64,000 bases of DNA from Planococcus lenghuensis (GTDB lineage: Bacteria; Bacillota; Bacilli; Bacillales_A; Planococcaceae), in NCBI RefSeq assembly GCF_001999905.1, contig NZ_CP019641.1, forward strand, positions 124,001 through 188,000, given 5' to 3'. The position numbers and the translations under genes were made by a program. Below the pieces are notes generated by a model, which saw only the letters and a list, made by a program, of their open reading frames with translations, was not told the origin of the DNA and made no database searches. Shown here piece after piece: positions 33,974 to 42,560 of this stretch (its first letter is position 1; every line of letters starts with the position of its first letter).

Positions 33974-34951
33974 ATGGGTGAACCGAAAGGAGTCAATACC
34001 GCACCGCCAATCGAAGAATCAACCCAAGTGTTCCCGAAAGCGGACGGCACGATTTCCTACTGGGACCATCCCAGCTTTAAATCGGCTCACCACTTGCCGA
34101 ACGGAAAATATCGCCCATTCCGTTCTTCGTTGCAGGCAAGGGAATGGTTAGAGCGATCGGGGCAATATGAGGAAATTGTGACTTTGCTCAAAGTCATCGG
34201 AGATGCGTTCTGTGTTAGCGAGGCGCAACTTAGACGATACATGCGGAAACTTCAGTCATTCTCGCAAACGAGCAAACTGCTGGAACAGCTACGGACAAAT
34301 GATTTCGTGCAGCGCCACCAATGCTGGCTCATATTTAAGGAGGACGCCGGAGAGCGGAAACCTTCGAATCTGTTTGTGCTTGGAACTGCCGGCCACCTGT
34401 TCATCAAATCATCGTATCCCAGACAAGAATTCCAGAAACCTGACTACTGGCTGGAAAACAGCCTAGCTGCCCAACGATATGTAGCCGCAAATGAAATCCG
34501 GTGTACCGGTGTCGAAACGAAAAAAATCCGGCAGTGGGCATGGCATCCAGCAGTGGGCGGCCATCCGAATTACAAAAAACCGCTTGCTGTTCTGGAAACG
34601 AAAGAAAATGAGGTCACACCGGCTCTTCAATTGCTGATCGAGCGGGTACAGATGCGCCAGCCTTTCCTGGATTATCTCCGGAGACGGCTGAAGACCTATG
34701 AATACCTGCTTAATCGATACGGTCAGATTAAAGTCGAAGGATTCAGCAGGAAAGTAGCGCAAGCCGTCCTGATTCACGTTTCAAGTGTCAGCATGGCAGA
34801 CTTTATCCAACAACAGCTCCGTCCACATGAATATTCCTATGATGTGATTTATATGATTGATGAATGGTTCGAAGAAACAAGGGAACTTGCTACTTCCGTT
34901 GCTGCCAGTCAGCCGGAGGGTGTCATTCGCATCAATTTCAGCGGGTTTTAA
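33974..34951 (+). CDS. unknown protein with helix-turn-helix-like N-region
   Basis: 325 residues, ATG 33974 three bases after the S1 gene stop, with only a weak ribosome site in the upstream gene end. Residues about 45-95 (WLERSGQYEEIVTLLKVIGDAFCVSEAQLRRYMRKL) could form a helix-turn-helix. The rest is alpha/beta with LFVLGTAGHLFIKSSYP and many aromatic residues. No family recognised. Probably co-transcribed with the S1 protein. Confidence 0.55.
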   Translation: MGEPKGVNTAPPIEESTQVFPKADGTISYWDHPSFKSAHHLPNGKYRPFRSSLQAREWLERSGQYEEIVTLLKVIGDAFCVSEAQLRRYMRKLQSFSQTSKLLEQLRTNDFVQRHQCWLIFKEDAGERKPSNLFVLGTAGHLFIKSSYPRQEFQKPDYWLENSLAAQRYVAANEIRCTGVETKKIRQWAWHPAVGGHPNYKKPLAVLETKENEVTPALQLLIERVQMRQPFLDYLRRRLKTYEYLLNRYGQIKVEGFSRKVAQAVLIHVSSVSMADFIQQQLRPHEYSYDVIYMIDEWFEETRELATSVAASQPEGVIRINFSGF

Positions 34952-34991
34952 TTGTGCTGATAAAAGTTTTTAAAATTCATTATAGGTCTGC

Positions 34992-35207
34992 TTGACTACT
35001 TATCCGCCCTATGGTAATTTGGAGATACCCTTTCTAAGAGTTTTTTTACCACTCTTGGAGAAGAATGGGGTTGGAGCGGAAACTCCAACTCCTTTCCTAA
35101 TTTAGAATTTGCTACACACAGTTACATATATGAGACACCAAAGGGAGCACCCTAGTCTACCAGAAACGTTTCTAACGTTTCCCGTGGATTAGGGTGCTCT
35201 TTTTTTG
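34992..35207 (+). promoter_or_regulatory. promoter and family A leader attenuator of the Tad pilus operon
   Basis: Promoter candidate TTGACT (34992-34997) - 17 bp - TAATTT (35015-35020). A first hairpin GGTTGGAG-CGGAAA-CTCCAACTCC lies near 35070-35093. The family A element spans 35142-35207: GGGAGCACCCTA, inner GAAACGT/ACGTTTC stem, TAGGGTGCTC, TTTTTTT. The outer stem is CCCTA/TAGGG where other copies have CCCCA or CCCC, a compensatory difference. It is followed 20 nt later by the first pilus gene. Confidence 0.75.
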
Positions 35208-35229
35208 TCAGAAAGTTGAGGTATCGACA

Positions 35230-36699
35230 TTGCGCATTCTTTTGGCGATCGGTGAGAAACACTTATCTGAATTGTTGCGGCAGCATTTGACGCAGGCTTC
35301 ATTCCAAGTGCTAAAAGACGAAGTGCTGCACCGGCAATTCCTAGATGAAACGATTGAAATTGAGCGACCGGATTTGCTGATCCTTCACGAAAGTCATTTG
35401 CCGGGGGAAGCGGAAACGCAGTCACCCCGGGAAGAAGGACTTTTGCGGTTGATTGAATCCTGGCGTCGGCGATACGACCGGAACCTTCGTGTCTGTATCA
35501 TGTGTGAACGTGAACGGCATGATCCGTTTCTCAGCAAACTGGTTGCCCATGGCGTTTTTGATATTTTCAGCGATCGGCAGATTCCCATCATCCGCTTCAT
35601 CGAGCAGCTGAGCCAGCCGCCTGTTTATGAGAACGTCTCCAAATACGGCATCGGTGAAATTGAAGCGGACGTGCTGAAAGAGGAAGAGACGGAACCGGAA
35701 ACGGATGATCGGAAGAAGGAAGAGAAATGCTCCCAATTCAAACAGGTCTTTGACCGGTTGCCGAAAGCACCGCCGAAACTACAGATTCATGTTCACCGGC
35801 CAAGTATCGAAAAAGAGTCACTCGCCCTTATGCAGCGGCGCATCATATTGGTGGTGAGTCCACACCAGCGAACCGGAAGCACGTTCGTCTCCCATTTGCT
35901 CGCCCAGCAAATAGCGGAAACCGGCACGAACGTCCGGTATTTCGAAAATCCATTCAAGGAACCGTACTCCTATGACCGATTTGCCGGCCATTTGGAAGCA
36001 CCGAATTATCACAGCTTCTACAATGAACTGCCGAATGATGCCGCCTATGGCAAAGCATATGAGCGGGACTGGAAGGTGGATGGGGTAAGCCTGCAGGTGT
36101 TGAATCCGAACCATGAGGAACTGGTGACAGAAGAAGAATTCTCTGCGACACGTTTCTTCCGGATGCTTTTGGCTTCCGGAGACATGCCTTATCTCATCTT
36201 GGATATCGGTTCGGACACACCAAAGACGGTCTATGACGAACTGGCGGAAATCGCAAATCAGATTCTGGTCGTATTCGACAATGACTTGGCGAAGAATGAA
36301 ATATTCGAGCAGTACAAGCTGGAAAGGCGGTACAGCTGGATCCATAACATCATCCGTCAAGAAAAGACCGCCATTGTCATCAACCGCTATGTAAAAGGCG
36401 CTGAAAAACCGTTTCAACTAAAAAACTACATCGGGATTCCACCCTTTGAAGCCGGGTGGGTATTTCAAGCTCAGCTGGACGGTACAATCCAGTTCAGCTC
36501 AAAGGCGGGAAGGGAACAGCAGCAAGCAGCCGCAGCAGACCTTCTTGATTTAGTGCTTGACGAACAGACCCGAAAACTGGCCAGGAAAAACCGGAAACGG
36601 AACAAACGTTGGCTGACCAAACTCCAGCTGTCGATAAAGCCGGAGAGTGAACATGAAGTACAGAGCGAACAAGAGGAAGAGAGGATGGAAACGAATTGA
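35230..36699 (+). CDS. CpaE/TadZ-like pilus localisation protein
   Basis: 489 residues from TTG 35230, which has TTGAGG 8 nt upstream; the frame extends into the leader hairpin, so the longer start is unlikely. The N-terminus RILLAIGEKHLSELLRQHL is receiver-like, an acidic linker lies near 155-185, then a degenerate P-loop ATPase domain begins RRIILVVSPHQRTGSTFVSHLLA, with GS-T in place of GKT. LILDIGSDTP follows as the switch. CpaE/TadZ proteins place the Tad machine at the membrane. First gene of the pilus operon. Confidence 0.7.
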   Translation: MRILLAIGEKHLSELLRQHLTQASFQVLKDEVLHRQFLDETIEIERPDLLILHESHLPGEAETQSPREEGLLRLIESWRRRYDRNLRVCIMCERERHDPFLSKLVAHGVFDIFSDRQIPIIRFIEQLSQPPVYENVSKYGIGEIEADVLKEEETEPETDDRKKEEKCSQFKQVFDRLPKAPPKLQIHVHRPSIEKESLALMQRRIILVVSPHQRTGSTFVSHLLAQQIAETGTNVRYFENPFKEPYSYDRFAGHLEAPNYHSFYNELPNDAAYGKAYERDWKVDGVSLQVLNPNHEELVTEEEFSATRFFRMLLASGDMPYLILDIGSDTPKTVYDELAEIANQILVVFDNDLAKNEIFEQYKLERRYSWIHNIIRQEKTAIVINRYVKGAEKPFQLKNYIGIPPFEAGWVFQAQLDGTIQFSSKAGREQQQAAAADLLDLVLDEQTRKLARKNRKRNKRWLTKLQLSIKPESEHEVQSEQEEERMETN

Positions 36700-37472
36700 A
36701 AACATTTTTACGACTATTGATGGTCGTCTTGCTCGTCGCGGCAGGCGTCGGATTCGTGTTTGCGTTTGAATTCTACATAAAGGATGAAATCGGCACCACG
36801 GAAGTGATCATCGCCAAAGAGACTATCGACTTTAAGGAACGCATAACCGCAAATAATATCGAGGTCATTCATGTTCGACAGGGAACGGAAGTGGAAAATG
36901 CTTATCCCAAAACACACTTTGAGAGCCTGATGGGGAAATACGCTTCCGTCAAAATCGAGAAAGGCGCCCAGCTCTATCCAGAACTGATCGACACCTATGA
37001 TCTTGTGCCGGATGCTTCAAAGGGCGAGTTTGTGGCTCCAATACCGACCCACTGGCTTTTCGCGGTCCCGGGAAGCCTACGGCGCACCTTTGTCGCTGAT
37101 ATCTACGCCATCGGTACGGAAGACCAAAAAATCATTTCCAAACTGAAAGAAGATGCTGCCAAAGAAGCTGGTAAAGATCCGGAGGAAGTCGTAGTTGAAC
37201 CAACTCCGACAAGTGAACCGATTCTCAAAAACCTGCGCATCACATCGGTTAAGGATTCCGGTAACCAGGAAGTCAAAGAGTCGGAAGAGACGAATGAAGC
37301 GACCGGGACGGTTGCGGCACTGGAATTCATCGGAACCGAGGAAATGCTGAATACGATGAAAGATTACACCAGCAAGGGCTTCAAGCTCTACGTGGTCTAC
37401 AAATTTGAGCGGTCAGAGCAGCTGGCCGCCGAAACCGAAACAGCGAAGGCGGGTGAATCAAATGCTGAATAA
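36696..37472 (+). CDS. CpaB/RcpC-like pilus assembly protein (SAF domain)
   Basis: 258 residues, TTG 36696 overlapping the previous stop. One N-terminal membrane segment (about 7-28) is followed by a SAF/CpaB-type domain (VIIAKETIDFKERITANNIEVIHV, LMGKYASVKIEKGAQLYPELID). In Gram-negative Tad systems CpaB/RcpC is periplasmic and works with the secretin; here it is probably a membrane-anchored extracellular protein. A Glu/Thr/Pro insert (about 150-200) interrupts the C-terminal part. Confidence 0.75.
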   Translation: MKTFLRLLMVVLLVAAGVGFVFAFEFYIKDEIGTTEVIIAKETIDFKERITANNIEVIHVRQGTEVENAYPKTHFESLMGKYASVKIEKGAQLYPELIDTYDLVPDASKGEFVAPIPTHWLFAVPGSLRRTFVADIYAIGTEDQKIISKLKEDAAKEAGKDPEEVVVEPTPTSEPILKNLRITSVKDSGNQEVKESEETNEATGTVAALEFIGTEEMLNTMKDYTSKGFKLYVVYKFERSEQLAAETETAKAGESNAE

Positions 37473-38277
37473 CACTGTCGTGACCTTCTTTTCCTCCAAC
37501 GGAAACACAGGGCTCACGAACACCGTTTTCTCCGTGGGACAGGCAATTGCCAAACGGACGCACGCAAAAGTAGGTGTCCTTTGTCTGAGCGGTCTGGATG
37601 ACAGCACTGACTACTTCACAGACCCGCCCGCTTACTTGGACACCCTGAAACCTCGTCTCGCGGGAAAAATGCTTGGCGACGATGCTGATTTTCTCAGTCG
37701 ATTCAAGGAAGTGGAGGATGGCCAACTGTTCATCCTTGCCGGTAATTCCAGCCGGCGCCTTGATCGCGTCTATACCGTTTCTGAAATTGGGTACCTGATT
37801 GAACGGGCAAAGGAAGTCTTCGATATCGTACTGATTGATGCCGGCTCCCAACTGGATAACGCACAAAGCGTCCAAGCCATCTATGCGGCAGACTTCCGCT
37901 ACGCGGTCCTGACACAGCAGCCAAAATCGATTAAACGCTACCTGCAATTGCAAGGCGACATTCTATCTGCCCTATCAATCAAAAGAGAACACGTCACATT
38001 CATCCTGAACCAATATCAGGAGAAAGCGACCCTGATGTCTGAAAAGCAAATCGCAAAAGAAGTCGATGTTCCGGAAATGTTCACCCTCCCTTATACCGAC
38101 CATGGCGTGATCAGCGAAATTGAGAACCGAATCCTCTATGCCTATCAGCAACCGAAATACCAGGATGCCGTGAATCAATTAGCAGATTCCATTGCTCGCA
38201 GTGTCGCCTTGGTGTTCAAGGATATGGAATCCGGCAAACGGGGTATCGGCCGACTGTTCGGTAAGAAAACAGGTTAA
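37462..38277 (+). CDS. MinD/ParA-like ATPase of the pilus operon, degenerate P-loop
   Basis: 271 residues from ATG 37462, overlapping the CpaB-like gene. The fold of MinD/CpaE ATPases is apparent: NNTVVTFFSSNGNTGLTNTVFSVGQAIAKRT at the start, FDIVLIDAGSQLD as Walker B/switch, then RYAVLTQQPKSIKRY. The Walker A Lys is missing (GNTGLTNT for GKGGVGKT), so ATP hydrolysis is doubtful. It may form a pair with the CpaE-like protein at 35230. Confidence 0.65.
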   Translation: MLNNTVVTFFSSNGNTGLTNTVFSVGQAIAKRTHAKVGVLCLSGLDDSTDYFTDPPAYLDTLKPRLAGKMLGDDADFLSRFKEVEDGQLFILAGNSSRRLDRVYTVSEIGYLIERAKEVFDIVLIDAGSQLDNAQSVQAIYAADFRYAVLTQQPKSIKRYLQLQGDILSALSIKREHVTFILNQYQEKATLMSEKQIAKEVDVPEMFTLPYTDHGVISEIENRILYAYQQPKYQDAVNQLADSIARSVALVFKDMESGKRGIGRLFGKKTG

Positions 38278-38297
38278 CTGAAACGAGGTGAAACGAT

Positions 38298-39824
38298 ATG
38301 ACCACAATTATTCGTGAAGAAGAACAAGAGGAACAAAGCCGCTTCCCTATTGGTATTCAGGAACGGCTCTCCGGTGAATTTGACCTGAATCAGTTCCTTG
38401 TGGAAAAAGGCGGCGAGAAAAACCGGCTCCGGCTGCAGAACGAATCACCTTCACAGTCACGGGCAAATCACAATGATTTCCAGGGGCTGAAAGAAAGTGT
38501 CCAAAACTTTTTCCATGAGAAGATCCAGGACCAGAACATCACAGAGGAAGAACGGGATGAACGCCTGCGGATTCAGCACAGCGCGACAATCGGTGACGCA
38601 GAAGCGATGAACATGCTGGTAGATGAGATTACGACGTATCTACGCAATTCCTCACTGCAGAACATTCCGTACGATCCGATGTTCGATTCACTGGCACATG
38701 CGCTTTTTGAACACATTTTCCGTTTTAAGAACTTTTATAAGTGGCAGCTCCATCCGGAATCGCCATCCGCAAAGATTTCAGGGAAGGAAATCTGGTTTAA
38801 GATTAACGGTCAATTCGTGAAGCAGGAAGAGGAATTCGAGAGCGTTAAAGAAGTTGAGCAGCTGATCCGACTACTGCAGCAGAGCAACAAGAATTTCACC
38901 ATTAACGAACAACATCCGCAAGGGGAGCTGGACTTGGAGGATGGGACACGGGTCACACTGACCATCCCGCCCCGTACGCTGTACCCGACGATTGTATTCA
39001 GACGGTTCATCGTCAACCAGTTCAGCTTTGAGGAACAGGCAAGCCGAGGAACCATCCATCCGAACGATGTGCCGCTCTTTCAGACACTTGCAAAAGTCAG
39101 ACGAAATACGGTAATCGCCGGTGCAGTGGAGTCAGGGAAATCAACCATGCTGAAAACCTTCTATGCCGAGCGGCCGAGTGGTCTTGTGGCATTGATGATT
39201 GAAGAGCATCCCGAAACCTTCCTGAAAAGGGACTTTCCGGATCGGCTCGTACATGAATTCTCCATCAAGGACGGAGACATTCAACGGGTATTGCGGACGG
39301 TTCTGCGATTTGACCACGATTACGTCATCATGCAGGAAGTCCGGGGAGTGGAAGCGGATGCAGCCATGGACGGTGCGAGCCGTGGAGCAAATGGTCTTCT
39401 GATGACCTATCATGTCACCGAGCCAAGCAAGGTATGTGAACAGCTCGCCCAGCATGTGCTCGATGCCTATCCGAATCGCCGGTATATCAATGAAGTGCGG
39501 CGGGTGTCACAGACACTGGAACTCGGCGTGACGATGAAAACATTCCCCGGCAACAAGAAGCGGGTAACCAGTGTTTTTGAAGTCAACTATGATTATGACA
39601 CCGATCGCGCCTGGATTTCCTATCTGATCCGCTTCAACCCGATTGTAGGGAAGTGGGAATACAATGACCACATTTCTGAGAAGTTTCAGGAACAGCTGCT
39701 GGAAATCGGAAAGGAAGAACATGATTCCTTCTGCCAGCTGTTAAGTGAGCGCACAGCCGCTTCCCCACTTTCAACCGAAGCGGTCCAACCCATTTTGTTC
39801 AAAGATGCGGGGGAAGGCGAATGA
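38298..39824 (+). CDS. CpaF/TadA-type secretion ATPase
   Basis: 508 residues, ATG 38298 behind AACGAGGTG. The Walker A motif is AGAVESGKSTMLKTF near residue 280. The Asp and His boxes of the secretion superfamily follow: IEEHPETF, HDYVIMQEVRGVEADAAMDGASRGANGLLMTYH. It is the hexameric motor that powers Tad pilus assembly, probably with the TadB/TadC-like membrane proteins encoded next. The N-terminal 250 residues are a less conserved region with a coiled-coil start. Confidence 0.88.
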   Translation: MTTIIREEEQEEQSRFPIGIQERLSGEFDLNQFLVEKGGEKNRLRLQNESPSQSRANHNDFQGLKESVQNFFHEKIQDQNITEEERDERLRIQHSATIGDAEAMNMLVDEITTYLRNSSLQNIPYDPMFDSLAHALFEHIFRFKNFYKWQLHPESPSAKISGKEIWFKINGQFVKQEEEFESVKEVEQLIRLLQQSNKNFTINEQHPQGELDLEDGTRVTLTIPPRTLYPTIVFRRFIVNQFSFEEQASRGTIHPNDVPLFQTLAKVRRNTVIAGAVESGKSTMLKTFYAERPSGLVALMIEEHPETFLKRDFPDRLVHEFSIKDGDIQRVLRTVLRFDHDYVIMQEVRGVEADAAMDGASRGANGLLMTYHVTEPSKVCEQLAQHVLDAYPNRRYINEVRRVSQTLELGVTMKTFPGNKKRVTSVFEVNYDYDTDRAWISYLIRFNPIVGKWEYNDHISEKFQEQLLEIGKEEHDSFCQLLSERTAASPLSTEAVQPILFKDAGEGE

Positions 39825-40774
39825 TTCTGTTCGCGGAAGTGCTGTTCAAAGTCATCGGTTATCTGCTGGTCTTTGTCGGTTTGTGGAAAGCGGCATGGCC
39901 GTTCCTACGGGACGCACGACGCTTTCGGCTAAGAAAGAACCGCATCCGGAAAATACAGCGGAAAGGCCAGGCGGAAGTTTATCGGAGGAAAGAACGGCCA
40001 CTGTTCGTTCATATCCGGAAACTGGTTTACGCACTTTCGAAAAAAGACGCTGATCAGCGGCTCTCGTACTTTTACGGCATGACCCTCGGCTCCTTCATCG
40101 TCACGATGACGACACTGGTGCTGTTGCTGAAGTCCTTCATGCTGCCGTTGCTTGTCGCAGTCACGGTCGCATCCTTACCGTATATCCTGCTCCGGTTCCG
40201 ATTGGCAAATCTGCGGATTGAGGCATCCATCGCACTGATGAAGGAATTCCACTTGATTCTGCAAAGTTATCAGCAGAACAAGGACGTATATCACACACTG
40301 ATGGCCGTATCGCCTGAACTGCGGGATAAATGGCTACGGAACGCCTTTCAGCGGTTACTTTCCAGTATGCAGAAAGACCGGTCAGATGAAGCGTTCGTTG
40401 AAGCGGTACAGCTGTTGTCCTTTACGGTTGGTTCTTCTTTCGCCGCTCGGCTCGCCAATCTGCTGATTAAGTCGTACCGGGAGCAGGTGGACATTTCAGA
40501 AGCCTTGTTCGATCTGCATATGGATCTGCAGAAACGGGAGAAGGATATGGCCGCCATGAAAACCAAACGGATGGAAACCATCGTTCTCGGTTTCCTCCCG
40601 ATCGTGATTCTTCCGATTTTTGTGGTGATGGCTTACCGGATGTCGATGCAGTATTCCATGAGCTACATGCTCGATAATTCCAATGCACTTGCCACGCTTG
40701 TTCTAGCGTTTGTGCTGTCGGTGCTCAGTGCGCTGTTCGCATTCCTGTTCAGTAAACCGAAAGCCGACTTTTAA
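39821..40774 (+). CDS. TadB-like pilus platform protein
   Basis: 317 residues, ATG overlapping the CpaF stop. An N-terminal membrane segment is followed by a basic stretch, a pair of membrane helices (about 85-125), a cytoplasmic helical domain (KEFHLILQSYQQNKDVYHTLMAVS...LSFTVGSSFAARLANLLIKSYREQVDISEALFDL) and two C-terminal membrane helices. This is the T2SSF/TadB arrangement of the inner-membrane platform. Confidence 0.8.
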   Translation: MILFAEVLFKVIGYLLVFVGLWKAAWPFLRDARRFRLRKNRIRKIQRKGQAEVYRRKERPLFVHIRKLVYALSKKDADQRLSYFYGMTLGSFIVTMTTLVLLLKSFMLPLLVAVTVASLPYILLRFRLANLRIEASIALMKEFHLILQSYQQNKDVYHTLMAVSPELRDKWLRNAFQRLLSSMQKDRSDEAFVEAVQLLSFTVGSSFAARLANLLIKSYREQVDISEALFDLHMDLQKREKDMAAMKTKRMETIVLGFLPIVILPIFVVMAYRMSMQYSMSYMLDNSNALATLVLAFVLSVLSALFAFLFSKPKADF

Positions 40775-40801
40775 AACCAAATCATTTAAGGAGGTGGTGC
40801 G

Positions 40802-41659
40802 ATGAGTGCGTATGGTTTGCTCCTCATCCAGTATGGCGTCTTCACAGTAATTTTGGCACTCGCTACGGGATTCGCTTATTCGGCCTTATGGACGACGGAT
40901 GAACGTGTTTTCCTGCGGAACCGAATGATGCGCACATGGACCAATCAATCGAAAGCCCTTCAGGTAAAGGCGAAAGAATCCGAAGTGACGCTTCTCTTCA
41001 AGCAAGCTGGGTACAGCTGGATGACCAGTATCCGGTGGATGTTAATTCGGACGGGCGTCCTGGTGATCGGTGTTGCTTATCTGATGACCACGCAGTCCAT
41101 GTCTACAACTTTGCTTTTTGTGGGCGTCTGGCTTATCGCAACGGAACCGGTACTCAAATTTTCCATGATCCGTTTGCTATTGAAGTTTCAGACGGAAGCG
41201 GTCAGACGCAAGAAGGAATCCGAGCTGTTCAGCCTGTTTGCACTGATCAAGACAGACCTGATGGCGAATCGGTCGGACCAGATTAACGTGTATCACCTGA
41301 TCCGGGAGACATTGCCGTACTTTTCATCGATTAAGCCGGTTTTGTTCGCTTTCCTGGAAAAATGGTCGGAATCTCCGGAAGAAGCCGGAAAAGTGTTCGA
41401 AAAAGAGCTCGGGAGCGATACCGCCCAATTCGTCGGTGATACATTGGCACAGCTACATAAGCTTCCCCGACAGAAAGCAATTCAGCTTCTATCCGAGCAA
41501 GGTAAGGTTTTTGTGTACAAGCGTTCGGAACTTGCGATGCAGCAAGCAGAGATGCAGCGAAACTTTTTCTTCATCTTCTTCTTCCTCGCTGGATTCGGCG
41601 TCATTCTATGGTTCATGTGGTTCGCGTACTCAATGAGCATGAGTTCGATGAACTTCTGA
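40802..41659 (+). CDS. TadC-like pilus platform protein
   Basis: 285 residues, ATG 40802 with AAGGAGGTGG. Membrane helices at about 8-28, 78-110 and 255-278 enclose a cytoplasmic helical domain (FSLFALIKTDLMANRSDQINVYHLIRETLPYF). It pairs with the TadB-like protein before it and lies just ahead of the pilin genes. Assigned by position and topology. Confidence 0.75.
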   Translation: MSAYGLLLIQYGVFTVILALATGFAYSALWTTDERVFLRNRMMRTWTNQSKALQVKAKESEVTLLFKQAGYSWMTSIRWMLIRTGVLVIGVAYLMTTQSMSTTLLFVGVWLIATEPVLKFSMIRLLLKFQTEAVRRKKESELFSLFALIKTDLMANRSDQINVYHLIRETLPYFSSIKPVLFAFLEKWSESPEEAGKVFEKELGSDTAQFVGDTLAQLHKLPRQKAIQLLSEQGKVFVYKRSELAMQQAEMQRNFFFIFFFLAGFGVILWFMWFAYSMSMSSMNF

Positions 41660-41694
41660 TAAAAAATAAAAAAACACATTGGAGGAACTTTCAA

Positions 41695-41844
41695 ATGGAT
41701 AAATTAATGGCAATCGTCGTTTCAATCGTAGCTGTCGTCGCAATCGCATCGGTCATTCTCTTCAACGGCCTTCTGCCGGCAATGGATGCTAAAACAGACG
41801 CATTCCAGACGCAAATGACCAACTCCAACTACACAGGTAACTAA
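41695..41844 (+). CDS. mini-pilin, copy 1
   Basis: 49 residues, ATG 41695 with TTGGAGG upstream. The peptide is one N-terminal hydrophobic helix (LMAIVVSIVAVVAIASVILFNGLLP) and a short polar tail (AFQTQMTNSNYTGN). Size and position after TadC match Flp-type pilins, but no class III leader (G/xxxxE) is visible and no prepilin peptidase is in the window. Nearly identical to the next gene. Confidence 0.7.
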   Translation: MDKLMAIVVSIVAVVAIASVILFNGLLPAMDAKTDAFQTQMTNSNYTGN

Positions 41845-41912
41845 GTTGCTTTTGAATTAGCACTGGCCGCGGTCGAAACAAAAAACTCAATAATCAGGGG
41901 GATAACAATCAA

Positions 41913-42062
41913 ATGGATAAATTAATGGCAATCGTCGTCTCAATCGTAGCAGTCGTCGCAATCGCATCGGTCATTCTCTTCAACGGTCTTCTGCCAGCAA
42001 TGGATACGAAGACAGACACGTTCCAGACGCAAATGACGAACTCGAATTACACGGGTAACTAA
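41913..42062 (+). CDS. mini-pilin, copy 2
   Basis: 49 residues, ATG 41913 behind CAGGGGG. It differs from copy 1 at only two residues (AKTDAF becomes TKTDTF), while several silent changes exist, so the protein is under purifying selection after duplication. Two copies would raise subunit supply or let two variants mix in the fibre. Confidence 0.7.
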   Translation: MDKLMAIVVSIVAVVAIASVILFNGLLPAMDTKTDTFQTQMTNSNYTGN

Positions 42063-42147
42063 TCTACTCTATGTGTTCCGGACAGAAAGGGGGAGGGCGT
42101 CAAACGCCTTTCCCGCTTTCTGATTTTATGTAGAAAGGAAAAATGCA

Positions 42148-42546
42148 ATGGCTCAACTAGTCGCAACAGTTCTTACCCTCCCGCTTATTTTATGGACGGT
42201 CTTTCAGCCAATCATGTACCACAATGCTTCCATGACACAGGAAACCGTGAAATTCGCCATTTATGAAATCAGCAAAGAAGCGGCGATGCAAGGACAATTT
42301 AACACCGATCTATACGCCGAATTCAAAGACCTGCTTGTACAGAATCATGGTTATAACCCCGATTGCATTCAAATCACCGGTACGGAGACTTTGACGAACC
42401 GCGGTGGGGAACTCGCAGTGGAAGTAACCGTACCCAAACCGGTATTAAGTCCGTGGGATGCCGTATCCGTCAGCAGCTGCTCGCGTCCTGACAGCTACAC
42501 GCCTTATACCATCAAGCAAGTCATCAAGAGTGAATACATTCCTTAA
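42148..42546 (+). CDS. minor pilin/TadE-like protein
   Basis: 132 residues, ATG 42148 after TAGAAAGGAAA. The N-terminal hydrophobic helix (QLVATVLTLPLILWTVFQPIMY) leads into an extracellular domain with two Cys residues (PDCIQITG, SVSSCSRP) that could form a disulfide. The AIYEISKEAAMQGQFN segment resembles TadE-type helices. Probably a minor subunit of the pilus. Confidence 0.65.
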   Translation: MAQLVATVLTLPLILWTVFQPIMYHNASMTQETVKFAIYEISKEAAMQGQFNTDLYAEFKDLLVQNHGYNPDCIQITGTETLTNRGGELAVEVTVPKPVLSPWDAVSVSSCSRPDSYTPYTIKQVIKSEYIP

Positions 42547-42560
42547 GGAAGGAGATTTTT

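Noticed and set aside
35818-36417. 199-residue minus-strand frame within the CpaE-like gene
   Set aside because: Opposite to a clear operon with overlapping starts; no ribosome site.
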